Source: Elusimicrobia bacterium GWA2_66_18 (lineage in GTDB: Bacteria > Elusimicrobiota > Elusimicrobia > UBA1565 > UBA9628). From it: a stretch of 64,000 bases of DNA. Shown one piece after another: positions 35,339 to 43,826 of the stretch (its first letter is position 1; every line of letters begins with the position of its first letter). Below the pieces are notes generated by a model. It saw nothing but the letters and a program-made list of their open reading frames with translations, made no database searches and was not told the DNA's origin. The position numbers and the translations under genes were made by a program. The DNA lies in NCBI GenBank assembly GCA_001799675.1, contig MGTX01000024.1, positions 1-64,000 on the forward strand. Direction: 5' to 3'.

Positions 35339-36316
35339 TTAGTGCGTCGGGCCGGGGAAGAGCTTGCGCAGGAGATGGACCAAGGCCTCGTGCGCCTTGG
35401 GACGCTCGGCGGGCGCGGGCTCTATGTAGGGCGGGGGCGGCGGCGGATCGTCCATGGTGAAGTTCTCATCGGCGGGAGGACTGATCACGAGCAGGTCCGG
35501 CGTCGGTGTGTGCGCGGGCGCGGATACGGGAGCCGGAGACTGCGCGGCGTCGAGCGTCGTTAGGCCGGCGCTCGGCGCGATGCCCGGACAGAGACGGTTG
35601 AGATCCTCCTCCAGCCGGCGAATGAGGCCCAGCGCCTTGGCCAGGGACAATTCCTTGTCGCTGAGTTCCTTGGAGAGCTTGTCCACGAGACGGTTGCGTA
35701 TGGCCAGATCGCCCTGCGCCTCGGTCAGGCGGCGCTTCGTGCCCTCGCAATCGTTCTTGGCCTTTTCGGCGGAGATTCTCGATTCATTGATCTGATGCTC
35801 GTGCGCTTGGAGGGTCGTCCTCAGAGATTCCAGGGCGGCTTGGTCCTTGCGCCGGGATTCCTCCAGCTCGGCGAGGTGCGGCAGGCGCATCTCGAGCATG
35901 TCGGCGCGCTCCCGCGTCTGTACGAGTTCATCCTTGAGGGCCGAGATCTGGCGTTGGAGCGAGGCAGCCAGGGCCCGTTCCTCGCGACGGTTCTCGAGCT
36001 CCTTCATGAGGTCGGCGACATGGCTGAAGAGGCGGTTGCCCGCGGTGTTGAGCATAGAGTCCACGTCTGCGGCGGAAGAAGAGGCGGTCTCGGCGGCTGG
36101 GGGCGCCTCGGGCGACGGCGGCGCGGACTGCTCGGCCTGCAATGAGACCAGACGGGCCAGGTCCTCGAACTCGCCGGCGCGCCGCCAGTTCTTCTCGGCG
36201 ACCTCTCCCTGGGCAGGACAGACCAGCGTGGTCATGCCGAAGCCCGGGAGGGACGCCAGTTGTTCGGACTCATAGCTGCCTGGCACCTCATCATTCATAT
36301 AGACCCAGTATCTCAT
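35339..36316 (-). CDS. GYF-like domain protein with long coiled coil
   Basis: 325 residues. The N-terminus (MRYWVYMNDEVPGSYESEQL, then GFGMTTLVCPAQGE and KNWRRAGEF) matches the GYF_2-like domain found at the start of many poorly known bacterial proteins. Residues 105-235 form a long coiled coil rich in Glu, Arg and Leu. The tail is Pro-rich (DDPPPPPPYIEPAPAE). No signal peptide or membrane segment, so it is probably a cytosolic scaffold. Function unknown. Confidence 0.55.
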   Translation of the reverse strand: MRYWVYMNDEVPGSYESEQLASLPGFGMTTLVCPAQGEVAEKNWRRAGEFEDLARLVSLQAEQSAPPSPEAPPAAETASSSAADVDSMLNTAGNRLFSHVADLMKELENRREERALAASLQRQISALKDELVQTRERADMLEMRLPHLAELEESRRKDQAALESLRTTLQAHEHQINESRISAEKAKNDCEGTKRRLTEAQGDLAIRNRLVDKLSKELSDKELSLAKALGLIRRLEEDLNRLCPGIAPSAGLTTLDAAQSPAPVSAPAHTPTPDLLVISPPADENFTMDDPPPPPPYIEPAPAERPKAHEALVHLLRKLFPGPTH

Positions 36317-36364
36317 TGGTTGTCTCGGATCGCTTATTAAGGATAGGGCGGGATTGTTAAATAT

Positions 36365-37579
36365 TCAAGTCCCATGGGAATAGCGCCGCAGGGTCTCGAG
36401 GAGATATTCCCGGTTGCAGGGGGCGTCCAGGCAGGTCCGTGCGCGCGCGTGGAAGTCTCCAATGTCCGGCGTATTGAGCGCGCGCAGGTAGTCTCCGAGC
36501 GCCTCGTCGCGGCGGCCGAGCGTCTCCAGCACGTGACCGCGGAAGGTCCAGAGCAGCGTCTGTATCCCCCCCGGTCTCTCTGGGGCGATGGTCTCGAGCG
36601 CGTGGTCGAGCCACGCGAGGGCGGCCTCCATGTCGGGTTTGGCCAGGCACTCCGGACCGGAGAGGCCGCAGATCAGGGTCAGCCATTTCGGCTGGAAGGC
36701 GCCAGGGTCGGATTCCACCGTCTTGTAGAGTTCGCGCCCGAGCGCCACCGACCCGTCCCAGTCTCCCAGGTGGTGACGCAGGAGCGTCTCAAGGAACAGG
36801 AAGTAGGGGCTCGATGGGAACTCGCGCCGCAGACGTTGGACCACGGCCAAGGCGCGGGCAAAGTCGTGCCTGTCGAGCATATAGATGTGGATGAGGAATT
36901 CGGCGGCTTGCCGGCCCGCGCAGCGCGAGCTTTCCATGGCGAGGCCGATGCGTTTGAGGCCGCGCTTCTCATCGCCCCTCATGCCGAAGAGGAGCCCGAG
37001 CTTGGCCACGCCCGAAAGGTGCGCGGCCTGGTAGTCAAAGACGCCCAGGCCGAAGTAGGCGTCCAGGTATTGGTCGTCGAGCTTCAGGCATCTTTTGAGA
37101 TGCTTGACCGCTTTCTTGCCGTCGAAGTAGGCGTCGAGGTAGCGGCCCTTCAGCAGCTTCCACTGTCCGCGCGTGCCGAGCGCCATGCCGGAGACGAAGT
37201 AGCCGTCGGCCTTCATTTGCGGGTCCTTGGAGTCTATGTAGGCGTCGGCCTTGCGCAAGGCGGCCTCAACGTCTTGTTCGAAGAGGCCTTGGAGGGTGGG
37301 GGTGGACTTAAAGAGGCCGTACTCCTGCGAGGACTGCCACCAGATCGCTCCCGCCTCGCAGAGATAGCCGAAGGGGTTGTCGGGCTCAAGTTCGATGATG
37401 CGCCGGAAGGCCGTTCGCGAGCGGTCGTAGTCGAGAGAGTAGAGCCGGAGCAGGCCTTCGTCGAGTTGGGCGAACGCGGCCGAGCTCAAGCGGGGGCCTG
37501 CGGTGGCCGGCCGATCCGCGCCCAAGGGCAGGGCGCGGGCTAGCGCGGCGAGGAGCAGCGCCGCCGGCAGGGGACTCAT
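36365..37579 (-). CDS. Exported TPR-like repeat protein
   Basis: 404 residues from ATG 37579, which overlaps the LOG gene stop (ATGA). A signal peptide (PLPAALLLAALARALPLG) is followed by helical repeats. Recognisable TPR units are LYSLDYDRSRTAFRRIIELEPDNP and KHLKRCLKLDDQYLDAYFGLG (as motifs of 20 or fewer: RSRTAFRRIIELEPDNP, KHLKRCLKLDDQYLDAYFG). It is the last gene of the metF-to-TRAP operon. A role as a periplasmic partner of that system is possible but not shown. Confidence 0.55.
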   Translation of the reverse strand: MSPLPAALLLAALARALPLGADRPATAGPRLSSAAFAQLDEGLLRLYSLDYDRSRTAFRRIIELEPDNPFGYLCEAGAIWWQSSQEYGLFKSTPTLQGLFEQDVEAALRKADAYIDSKDPQMKADGYFVSGMALGTRGQWKLLKGRYLDAYFDGKKAVKHLKRCLKLDDQYLDAYFGLGVFDYQAAHLSGVAKLGLLFGMRGDEKRGLKRIGLAMESSRCAGRQAAEFLIHIYMLDRHDFARALAVVQRLRREFPSSPYFLFLETLLRHHLGDWDGSVALGRELYKTVESDPGAFQPKWLTLICGLSGPECLAKPDMEAALAWLDHALETIAPERPGGIQTLLWTFRGHVLETLGRRDEALGDYLRALNTPDIGDFHARARTCLDAPCNREYLLETLRRYSHGT

Positions 37580-38460
37580 AGCGAGGGTTCGGCTCCGCGG
37601 TGCGTTTTCCAGAAACGGCGGATGTGGTCCCACCCCTCCTCTGCGGTCTCCACGATCTTGAAGAGCTTGACGTCGTCCCAGCCGATCATGCCCTGCTCGG
37701 CCAGGTAGTCGAAATCCACGAGTCGCTTCCAGAACTGCTTGCCGAAGAGGACGATGGGCAGGGGGCGCTTCTTGGAGGTCTGGACCAAAGTCAGGGTCTC
37801 GAAGAGCTCGTCGAGCGTGCCGTAGCCTCCCGGGAACGCCGCCAGCGCTCGGGCTCGCATGAGGAAGTGCATCTTGCGCAGGGAGAAATAGTGGAACTGG
37901 AGGCAGAGCTCGGGCGTGATGTACGGGTTGGGGTCCTGCTCGTGGGGCAGGGTGATGTTGAGCCCGATGCTCTTAGCCCCGCACTCCCAGGCGCCGCGGT
38001 TGGCGGCTTCCATGACGCCCGGCCCTCCGCCGGTCGTGATCACGTATTCCAGGTCCTGGCCGGTCTGCTGGGCCTTGGAGAGAATCGCCGCGAAGCGGCG
38101 CGCCTCCTCGTACCAGCGGGAGAGTTCCAGCTTCTTTTCCGCGTTCACGACGCGGCGCTTGAGCTCGACGTCGCGAGGACGGGTGGCCACATCATCTTGT
38201 GCGGCCTTGAGGCGCCGGCGCGCCTCTTCCGGCGAGAGGGTCCGCGCCGAGCCGAAGACCACGATGGTCGAGCGGATCTTGTGCTCGCGGAAGAGGAGTT
38301 CGGGCTTCAGGAGCTCGAGCTGGAGGCGCACGGCCCGAAGGTCCTTGCGGTCCATGAATTCAACGTCGTGGTAGGCCTTGAGATATGCCTTCGATTCTCG
38401 GATCTTATGGAGCAGTCCAAGCTTCTCTTCGGGGAGCAGTTCCTTCGTTCTCTGGTTCAT
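37576..38460 (-). CDS. LOG-family protein (TIGR00730-like)
   Basis: 294 residues from ATG 38460, which overlaps dctM (ATGA). The fold signature is IVVFGSARTLS near residue 70, then TTGGGPGVMEAANRGAWECG and FPGGYGTLDELFETLTLVQT. The PGGxGTxxE motif marks the LOG (cytokinin-activating, often misnamed lysine decarboxylase) family, which cleaves nucleoside monophosphates to base and ribose phosphate. About 65 extra N-terminal residues are helical. The link to a TRAP transporter is unexplained. Confidence 0.85.
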   Translation of the reverse strand: MNQRTKELLPEEKLGLLHKIRESKAYLKAYHDVEFMDRKDLRAVRLQLELLKPELLFREHKIRSTIVVFGSARTLSPEEARRRLKAAQDDVATRPRDVELKRRVVNAEKKLELSRWYEEARRFAAILSKAQQTGQDLEYVITTGGGPGVMEAANRGAWECGAKSIGLNITLPHEQDPNPYITPELCLQFHYFSLRKMHFLMRARALAAFPGGYGTLDELFETLTLVQTSKKRPLPIVLFGKQFWKRLVDFDYLAEQGMIGWDDVKLFKIVETAEEGWDHIRRFWKTHRGAEPSL

Positions 38461-39728
38461 TTGAGCCTCAGCAGACCCGGCAGCCATAGACTCAGGCTGG
38501 GGCAGTAGGTGACGATCAAGAGCGTTGCGACGAGCAGGGCCCAGAAGGGGCCGACCGCGCGGTACAGGATGGGCAGCGGTTTGTCGAACCGCCGCGAGGC
38601 GAGGAAGAGGTTTAGGCCCAGAGGCGGCGTCATGTAGCCGATCTCCAGGTTCAGCAGGAAGAGCGCGCCGAGATGGACGGGGTCGATGCCGTACTGGACG
38701 GCGACGGGCGCTATGATCGGCACGACGATCACTATGGCCGAGAAGATCTCCACCATATTCACGACCAGGAGAAAGACGTTGAGCATCGCCAGAAAGACCC
38801 AGGGGCTCGACACCCGGTCGTGCAGGAAGGCGAAAAGCAGGCCCGGAATCTCGGCGTCGATCATATAGCCGGTCAGGCCCAGGGCGCAGCCCAGTACGAT
38901 GAGGATGGAGCCGACGAGCATCATGCTCCGCCGCGCGACCTCGGGCAGACGCGACCACGCGACGTCCTTGTAGACGAGGGACTCTACGGCGACCACGTAG
39001 AAGGCCATGACGGCCGCTGCCTCCGAGGCCGTGAAGAGGCCGCCGTAGATGCCGCCGATGACGAGGAAGGGCAGCGGGATTTCCCAGAGCTGCTCGCGCG
39101 CGGCGCGACGCACGCCGCTCCAGGAGAACGCGACGGGTCTGACGCCCTCGCGGCGGGCCACGACGACGGCGTAGACGCAGAGCGCTCCGAGCAGGAGCAG
39201 TCCGGGCACGGCGGCGGCGGCAAAAAGTTTGTCCACGGAGATCTTGCCGACCAGGGCGTAGAGGATGATGGGCAGGCTCGGCGGGAACAGGAGGCCCAGG
39301 CTGCCCGTCGTCGAGATGAGCCCGAGGGAGAAGTTCTCGGGATAACCTTGGCGGCGAAGGAGCGGGAAGATGAGCCCGCCGAGGGCGATGATGGTCACGC
39401 CCGAGGCTCCCGTGAATGCGGTGAACAACGCGGTTGCGCACAGCCCCGCCACCGCCACCCCGCCGGGAATCCAACCGAAGAGCGCTTCAGCCAACGCCAC
39501 GAGGCGCTTGGGCGCGCCGCTCTCGGCCAGGACGTAGCCCGCGAAAGTGAAGAGAGGGATGGCGATGAGCGAAGGCAGCGAGGCCAGCCGCGCCAATTCG
39601 ATGATGACGGCGCTGGAGTCGATGCCGGCTTCATGGAAGAGCCGCAGGGCCAAGGCGCCCATGAGCGCGAAGATAGGCGCGCCCGCCAGGGCCAGGGCCG
39701 CGAACGCGGCGATGAAGAGCGCGGTCAT
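38457..39728 (-). CDS. dctM: TRAP transporter large permease, DctM type
   Basis: 423 residues with about twelve hydrophobic segments. Typical parts: PLFTFAGYVLAESG, GASGVTIIALGGLIFPLL, and GYMTPPLGLNLFLASRRF near the C-terminus. It is the main ion-coupled membrane channel of a TRAP importer. The start is preceded by a repeated SD-like GGGAAG. Neighbours DctQ and DctP complete the system. Confidence 0.92.
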   Translation of the reverse strand: MTALFIAAFAALALAGAPIFALMGALALRLFHEAGIDSSAVIIELARLASLPSLIAIPLFTFAGYVLAESGAPKRLVALAEALFGWIPGGVAVAGLCATALFTAFTGASGVTIIALGGLIFPLLRRQGYPENFSLGLISTTGSLGLLFPPSLPIILYALVGKISVDKLFAAAAVPGLLLLGALCVYAVVVARREGVRPVAFSWSGVRRAAREQLWEIPLPFLVIGGIYGGLFTASEAAAVMAFYVVAVESLVYKDVAWSRLPEVARRSMMLVGSILIVLGCALGLTGYMIDAEIPGLLFAFLHDRVSSPWVFLAMLNVFLLVVNMVEIFSAIVIVVPIIAPVAVQYGIDPVHLGALFLLNLEIGYMTPPLGLNLFLASRRFDKPLPILYRAVGPFWALLVATLLIVTYCPSLSLWLPGLLRLK

Positions 39729-39793
39729 GGTCGCTTCCCACGGCGATGGATGCGACCATTTCCTGCGCTATGCTCGGTCATGGTCGCTTCCCA
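39722..39793 (-). repeat. Short tandem duplication of the dctQ/dctM junction
   Basis: The string TGGGAAGCGACCATGACC occurs twice, 54 bases apart. It includes the SD-like GGGAAG, the stop of the upstream gene and the start of the next. The spacing is a multiple of three, so reading frames are kept. Confidence 0.75.
39725..39781 (-). CDS. Tiny ORF bridging dctQ and dctM
   Basis: 18 codons (MTEHSAGNGRIHRRGKRP). Its ATG overlaps the dctQ stop (ATGA), and its TGA overlaps the dctM start (ATGA). It comes from a tandem duplication of the junction: the 18 bases at 39722-39739 recur at 39776-39793 with one mismatch. The peptide itself is probably not functional, but its translation may couple the two permease genes. 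Confidence 0.35.
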   Translation of the reverse strand: MTEHSAGNGRIHRRGKRP

Positions 39794-40287
39794 TTGCCCG
39801 CCGCCTCGGCGGCCGCGTCCGCCGTCTTGAAGAGCAGGTGCGCCAGAACGAGGGCGAAGCCGCCGGGGATGCCGGCCGCGGCGACCCAGGCCGGGACAAT
39901 GACGGAGCCGACCGTTACCAGGGTCGACGACGTCGCGCGTTCGGCCAAGAGGTAGGTCCAGGAGGCTTTCAGCAGGAGCGCGCAGACGCCCGCCCCTGAG
40001 GCGGAGGCGGCCAGCCTCAGCCAGGGCTTGTGCCGCGGGGGGGCGCCGAGGCGCGCGGCCTCCCAGGCGAAGTGCTTCTCGCTCCTGGCGGCCAGCGCGG
40101 CCCCCAGGAACCCCGTCCAGAGCACCGCGTGCTTGAGCAGGGTTTCCCCCCACAGCAGGCCGACGCCGAAGCGGCGCAGCACGACCTGCGCGAAGGCGAG
40201 CAGGATCATGGCGCCGAGCAGGGCGGCTAGGAGGGCGCCCTCGGCCGCGGCGAGGAGGTCCTCAGCTTTTCTTAACCGTTCTCGCAC
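39778..40287 (-). CDS. dctQ: TRAP transporter small permease, DctQ type
   Basis: 169 residues with four hydrophobic helices. The family motif region VVLRRFGVGLLWGETLLKHAVLWTGFLGAALAAR (read as RRFGVGLLWGETL and HAVLWTGFLGAALAAR) is clear, followed by the SEKHFAWE segment. It pairs with DctM in the inner membrane. The gene overlaps the dctP 3' end by 26 bases. Confidence 0.88.
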   Translation of the reverse strand: MRERLRKAEDLLAAAEGALLAALLGAMILLAFAQVVLRRFGVGLLWGETLLKHAVLWTGFLGAALAARSEKHFAWEAARLGAPPRHKPWLRLAASASGAGVCALLLKASWTYLLAERATSSTLVTVGSVIVPAWVAAAGIPGGFALVLAHLLFKTADAAAEAAGNGKRP

Positions 40288-41272
40288 GGAGGGAGGCCAA
40301 CTCCTTCTCGACCTTGCCGAGCAGTCCGGCGGAGAAGAGCTTGCCGACGAGGTCCTTGCGGGCGGCCGTGCCCAACTCCTCGTATCTCTTCATCGTTTCG
40401 GCGCCGGGATTGGCGGCGAGGGCGAGGCCTTGCTTGCGCAGCGTCTCAAGGGCCTTGTCGTTCTCCGCGTTGGTGAGGTCGTTGAGGCGACGGAGGTGGC
40501 GAGCCGAGAGTTCCTTGAGCGTCTTCTGTTGGTCGCCCGGCAGGGAGTCGAAGAACTTCCTGGAGAGGAGGACGGCCCCCGTGGCCTCGGCCATGGGCAC
40601 GGGGTAGATGTGCTTGAGCTTGGAATGCCACTGGAGCGCCAGCACTCCGAGCGGAGGACCGTACACCGCGTCGATCATCCCGGTCTGAAGGGACTGCATC
40701 ACGTCCACCACCGACAGGGGCACGGGGTTGACCGCCAAGGCTTTGTAAGCCGCCTCGGCGATGGGGTCGCCCTCCCAGACCCACATGCGGCTCTTGCGCA
40801 TGTCCTCGATGGCGGAGATGGGGCGCTTGCTGAAGATGTACACGGAGCCCAGGTCGGTCCAGCCCAGGAGGATGACCCCCCCCTTGTCGAGGGCGGCTTC
40901 GAAGTCCTCGGCGAACATGGAGCGGATGTCTTCCAGCTCGGCGCGGGAGCGGAAGAGCCAGGGAGCGTCGAGCAGGCGCGTCTCGGGCGCCATCTCGCCC
41001 ATCCCGACGCCGGTGAAGCCGGCGCAATGGAGTTGGCCGATGCGGATCTTCTTGACCACGTCCTTCTCGTCGCCGGAGATGCCGCCTGGGTAGAACTTGA
41101 AACGGAGCTTGCCCGCGGTGGCTTTCGCCAGGTCGTTGGAGAGCGCGGTCATCACCTTCATCCAGGTGGACCCTTCGGGCGCGAGGGTCGCGAACTTGAT
41201 GGCGGTCTGGGCGCTCGCGGGCGCGGCGAGGGCCGCGGCGAGCGCCGCCGCCGCGAGCTTAGAAGTAGTCAT
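40262..41272 (-). CDS. dctP: TRAP transporter substrate-binding protein, DctP type
   Basis: 336 residues from ATG 41272. Signal peptide LAAAALAAALAAPASA. Core motifs: IKFATLAPEGSTWMKVM, LRFKFYPGGISGDEKDVV, and MIDAVYGPPLG. The conserved Arg of the ligand pocket is in the SRAELEDIR to SRMWVW region. DctP captures organic acids in the periplasm for DctQM. The presence of a TatT gene directly upstream points to the TatP-like subgroup. Confidence 0.9.
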   Translation of the reverse strand: MTTSKLAAAALAAALAAPASAQTAIKFATLAPEGSTWMKVMTALSNDLAKATAGKLRFKFYPGGISGDEKDVVKKIRIGQLHCAGFTGVGMGEMAPETRLLDAPWLFRSRAELEDIRSMFAEDFEAALDKGGVILLGWTDLGSVYIFSKRPISAIEDMRKSRMWVWEGDPIAEAAYKALAVNPVPLSVVDVMQSLQTGMIDAVYGPPLGVLALQWHSKLKHIYPVPMAEATGAVLLSRKFFDSLPGDQQKTLKELSARHLRRLNDLTNAENDKALETLRKQGLALAANPGAETMKRYEELGTAARKDLVGKLFSAGLLGKVEKELASLRARTVKKS

Positions 41273-42119
41273 CGATCCTCTCCAGAAGAGAGGAGGCCTT
41301 CTTCTTGGCCGCCTCATCGGTGAGCCGAGCCTCGGGCAGCCGTCCCGACGGGGAGTCCAGGACCTTGGTCAGGAGCTGCTTGAAGAGCTCCCGGTCCTGG
41401 ACGGCGACCGCGTACCAGCGAGCGTTGAGCACGTGCGTCATCAGGTACTGCCCCTTCGTGATCTTGTGGGCCCACTCGAAATGGACCTTGGCCTTCTGCG
41501 GGTCGCCGCCCAGCAGCGGCGGGCGCGAGGCGTAATAGACGCCGAAGAAGAGGTCCGCGCCGCCGAAGTGGTAGGACGGGTCCAGTTCGTAGACGCGCTT
41601 CATGAGGGCGGTGATTTTGGGCAGATCGGCCAGGGCGGACGCGTCGTCCTTGGAGAGGTTGACGTAACCTCCCCAGCAGAAGCCGGCCCAGAACAGATCG
41701 GGGATGTCGTCCTTGGCGGCCTGCCTGACGCTCGCCTCGAAATCCTCGATCGTCTTGGCCGTCAGGCCTCGGAAGGCCTCCTTGCGCTCGAGTGCCGTGA
41801 GCGCGTGATCGCGGCCGCGGAGATAATACCCCTTGGCGCGCGCCGGCTCGGCGTCTTCCAGGAACAGAAAGGCGCCGCCGCCGAAACCCTCGGCGGCCAG
41901 GCGGCGCAGGCGGCGGTCCTCCGGATCGCAGGCGAGCAGGGTCTCGATGAGCTTGAGTTGGGAGGACATGGCTTCGCGGGCGGTCTGCCAGTCGGGTTCT
42001 TCCAACGCGACGGGGCGGCCGCGCTCCAGCACTCCGGTCGTGGAGCGCAGGACCATGCGGTCGAGGGAGCACGCCGAGAGGGCGACGGCGCCGAGTGCGA
42101 GGAGGAGCGCATTCCTCAT
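41259..42119 (-). CDS. TRAP-associated T-component lipoprotein (TatT family)
   Basis: 286 residues from ATG 42119. Lipobox LSAC at about residue 15. Helical TPR-type repeats fill the protein, with GFCWGGYVNLSKDDASALADL and YHFGGADLFFGVYYASRPPLLGG (as motifs AGFCWGGYVNLSKD, GGADLFFGVYYASRPPLL) typical of the TatT family. In Treponema, TatT forms a trimer that binds the TRAP binding protein (TPAT system). It overlaps dctP by 14 bases and would work with it at a membrane face in the periplasm. Confidence 0.82.
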   Translation of the reverse strand: MRNALLLALGAVALSACSLDRMVLRSTTGVLERGRPVALEEPDWQTAREAMSSQLKLIETLLACDPEDRRLRRLAAEGFGGGAFLFLEDAEPARAKGYYLRGRDHALTALERKEAFRGLTAKTIEDFEASVRQAAKDDIPDLFWAGFCWGGYVNLSKDDASALADLPKITALMKRVYELDPSYHFGGADLFFGVYYASRPPLLGGDPQKAKVHFEWAHKITKGQYLMTHVLNARWYAVAVQDRELFKQLLTKVLDSPSGRLPEARLTDEAAKKKASSLLERIDDYF

Positions 42120-42157
42120 GGTCGCGTCCATCCTAGCAAATTGACTTCCCCCCCCCT

Positions 42158-43816
42158 TCATAGTCGCGAGCCGGGGCTGGCCGCGACGCGCTGGGCCGAG
42201 CTGGCGAAGAAGGAGAAGGCCTGTCCGCCGCGGATGGAGACGACGACGCGTGAGCCGCCGGGGCCGCCGTTGAGGGCGTAGGCGACATCGATGCGCGCCA
42301 CGCCTCCGGAACGCGACCGGGTGGAGGACAGACGCAGCCCCGCGCCTAGGTCGGTCTTGAAGCGGGCCCAGGAGAGCCCGCTGCCCTCGGCCGCCGTCGC
42401 TCCCGAATCAACGAAGAGCACCCCGCCCAGGCGCATGAGATGAAACCACTCTCTGTCGAAGAAGAAACGGTCCTCAAGGTTGAAGAGGACGGCTTTGCCG
42501 CCGACGAAACTGTCGTTCTTATATCCTCGCAGGCCGGAGTTGCCTCCCAGCACGATCTGGTTCTCTCGGTCGAGGAAGCGCCCGGAGGAGCCCTCTGCGT
42601 GGAACACCAAGGTGCGCTCCCGCGTCCAGTGGGTCTTCCAGAAGGCGTTGAGGGCGGCGGTGAACAGCCCGTTCTCCCAGCGTCCGCCGGCCGCGCGCCC
42701 GCTGATGCCGACGCCGGCCAGCATGAAGCGGCCGGGTCCGAGGGAGAGCCCCTGCTGATCCGAGACGTTGAAGATCCATCGGTCGATGTCGGATCCGGTG
42801 GCGGTCCCCATGAACCCGCCGCGCGTCCTCAATTCGTTGCCGAGGTTGAAGTCCTCGATGCGCTCCATGCCGTTGAAGTTGGTCTCCTTGACGTAGCGGG
42901 GATGGACCCAGGAATAACCTAGCGTCGGGCCGGAGAGTTCCCGGTTCGCGGGCAGGGTCCCCTCGACCGTGTCGGAGGTCGGCTGGTACTGGAGTTTCTC
43001 GGTGTACCAGCCGGCTTCCGCGCGCTGGACGAAATCTCTGTTTCCTCCCAGGCGCAAGCCGTAGGCGCCGTCCGCCTGCCGCGTGCGCTTATGGTACTTG
43101 CTCGATTCGGCGCCGTCGCGCACGATCGAGGCGTCGCCCAGGGTTCGGGTCCAGCCGAGGCCGAGGGCGTGGTCCGCGTCGAGGGAGTAGAAGGGTCGCG
43201 CCAGGTCGACGTCGATCTGGTCGCCGTTCTGCGTGCGGGAGTAGGATCCGTTCAGCCCCAGGCGGGAGCCGAGGAAGCGGGGATCGCCGTAGGAGAAGGC
43301 GTTGGATATCCTGGGGCCCTTCTGCGCGTGTTCGAAGCCGACGGATTTTCCGTAGCCGAGCAGGTTGTCCTCGACGAGCCCGTAAGAGAGGAAGCTCTCG
43401 CCGCCCTCCGTGCCGATGGAGAAGCGCGGGTTCGTGGTCCAGGCGTCCTGGGCGCGGACGACGGCGTCGACGCTGCCGTCCGGCCGCAGGGCCTTGACGA
43501 TCTCCGCTCGACGGAAGGAGCCGTTGGCTCGGAGGTTGCGCTCGGACTCGATGACCTTTAGGTCGTCCCAGGGCTCGCCTGCGTTGAAGAGTATCTCGCG
43601 CCTGATGACCGACTCACGCGTGAGAACGTGGATCTTGTTGGCGACCCGGAAGATCCACCAATCCTCGCCCGGAACCCGGGGGTCGAAGACATTCGTCTGC
43701 TCGACGCGGATGTTGCCGACGGCGGGCGCGCCGGAGGGCTCCGGGGAGGACGGCAGGGCTGTCGCCGAAGAGGCCGAGAGGAGAAGAATTGCTGCGGCTG
43801 CGGCCGCGGAGGTCAT
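42158..43816 (-). CDS. Omp85/BamA-family outer-membrane barrel protein
   Basis: 552 residues from ATG 43816. Signal peptide AAAAAAILLLSASSATA. Residues 33-125 form a POTRA-like unit (RVANKIHVLTRESVIRREIL, FNAGEPWDDLKVIESERNLR). The barrel follows, with LGGNSGLRGYKNDSFVGGKA near residue 465; RGY/RGF in strand 6 is the Omp85 hallmark. Only one clear POTRA is present, unlike BamA with five. It lies between metF and tatT in the same operon, so it may form an outer-membrane path tied to the TRAP system. Confidence 0.78.
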   Translation of the reverse strand: MTSAAAAAAILLLSASSATALPSSPEPSGAPAVGNIRVEQTNVFDPRVPGEDWWIFRVANKIHVLTRESVIRREILFNAGEPWDDLKVIESERNLRANGSFRRAEIVKALRPDGSVDAVVRAQDAWTTNPRFSIGTEGGESFLSYGLVEDNLLGYGKSVGFEHAQKGPRISNAFSYGDPRFLGSRLGLNGSYSRTQNGDQIDVDLARPFYSLDADHALGLGWTRTLGDASIVRDGAESSKYHKRTRQADGAYGLRLGGNRDFVQRAEAGWYTEKLQYQPTSDTVEGTLPANRELSGPTLGYSWVHPRYVKETNFNGMERIEDFNLGNELRTRGGFMGTATGSDIDRWIFNVSDQQGLSLGPGRFMLAGVGISGRAAGGRWENGLFTAALNAFWKTHWTRERTLVFHAEGSSGRFLDRENQIVLGGNSGLRGYKNDSFVGGKAVLFNLEDRFFFDREWFHLMRLGGVLFVDSGATAAEGSGLSWARFKTDLGAGLRLSSTRSRSGGVARIDVAYALNGGPGGSRVVVSIRGGQAFSFFASSAQRVAASPGSRL

Positions 43817-43826
43817 GGATGCGTGG

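Noticed and set aside
38461-39474. Long N-terminal extension of the LOG gene
   Set aside because: It is a shadow frame inside dctM; the LOG protein starts at ATG 38460.
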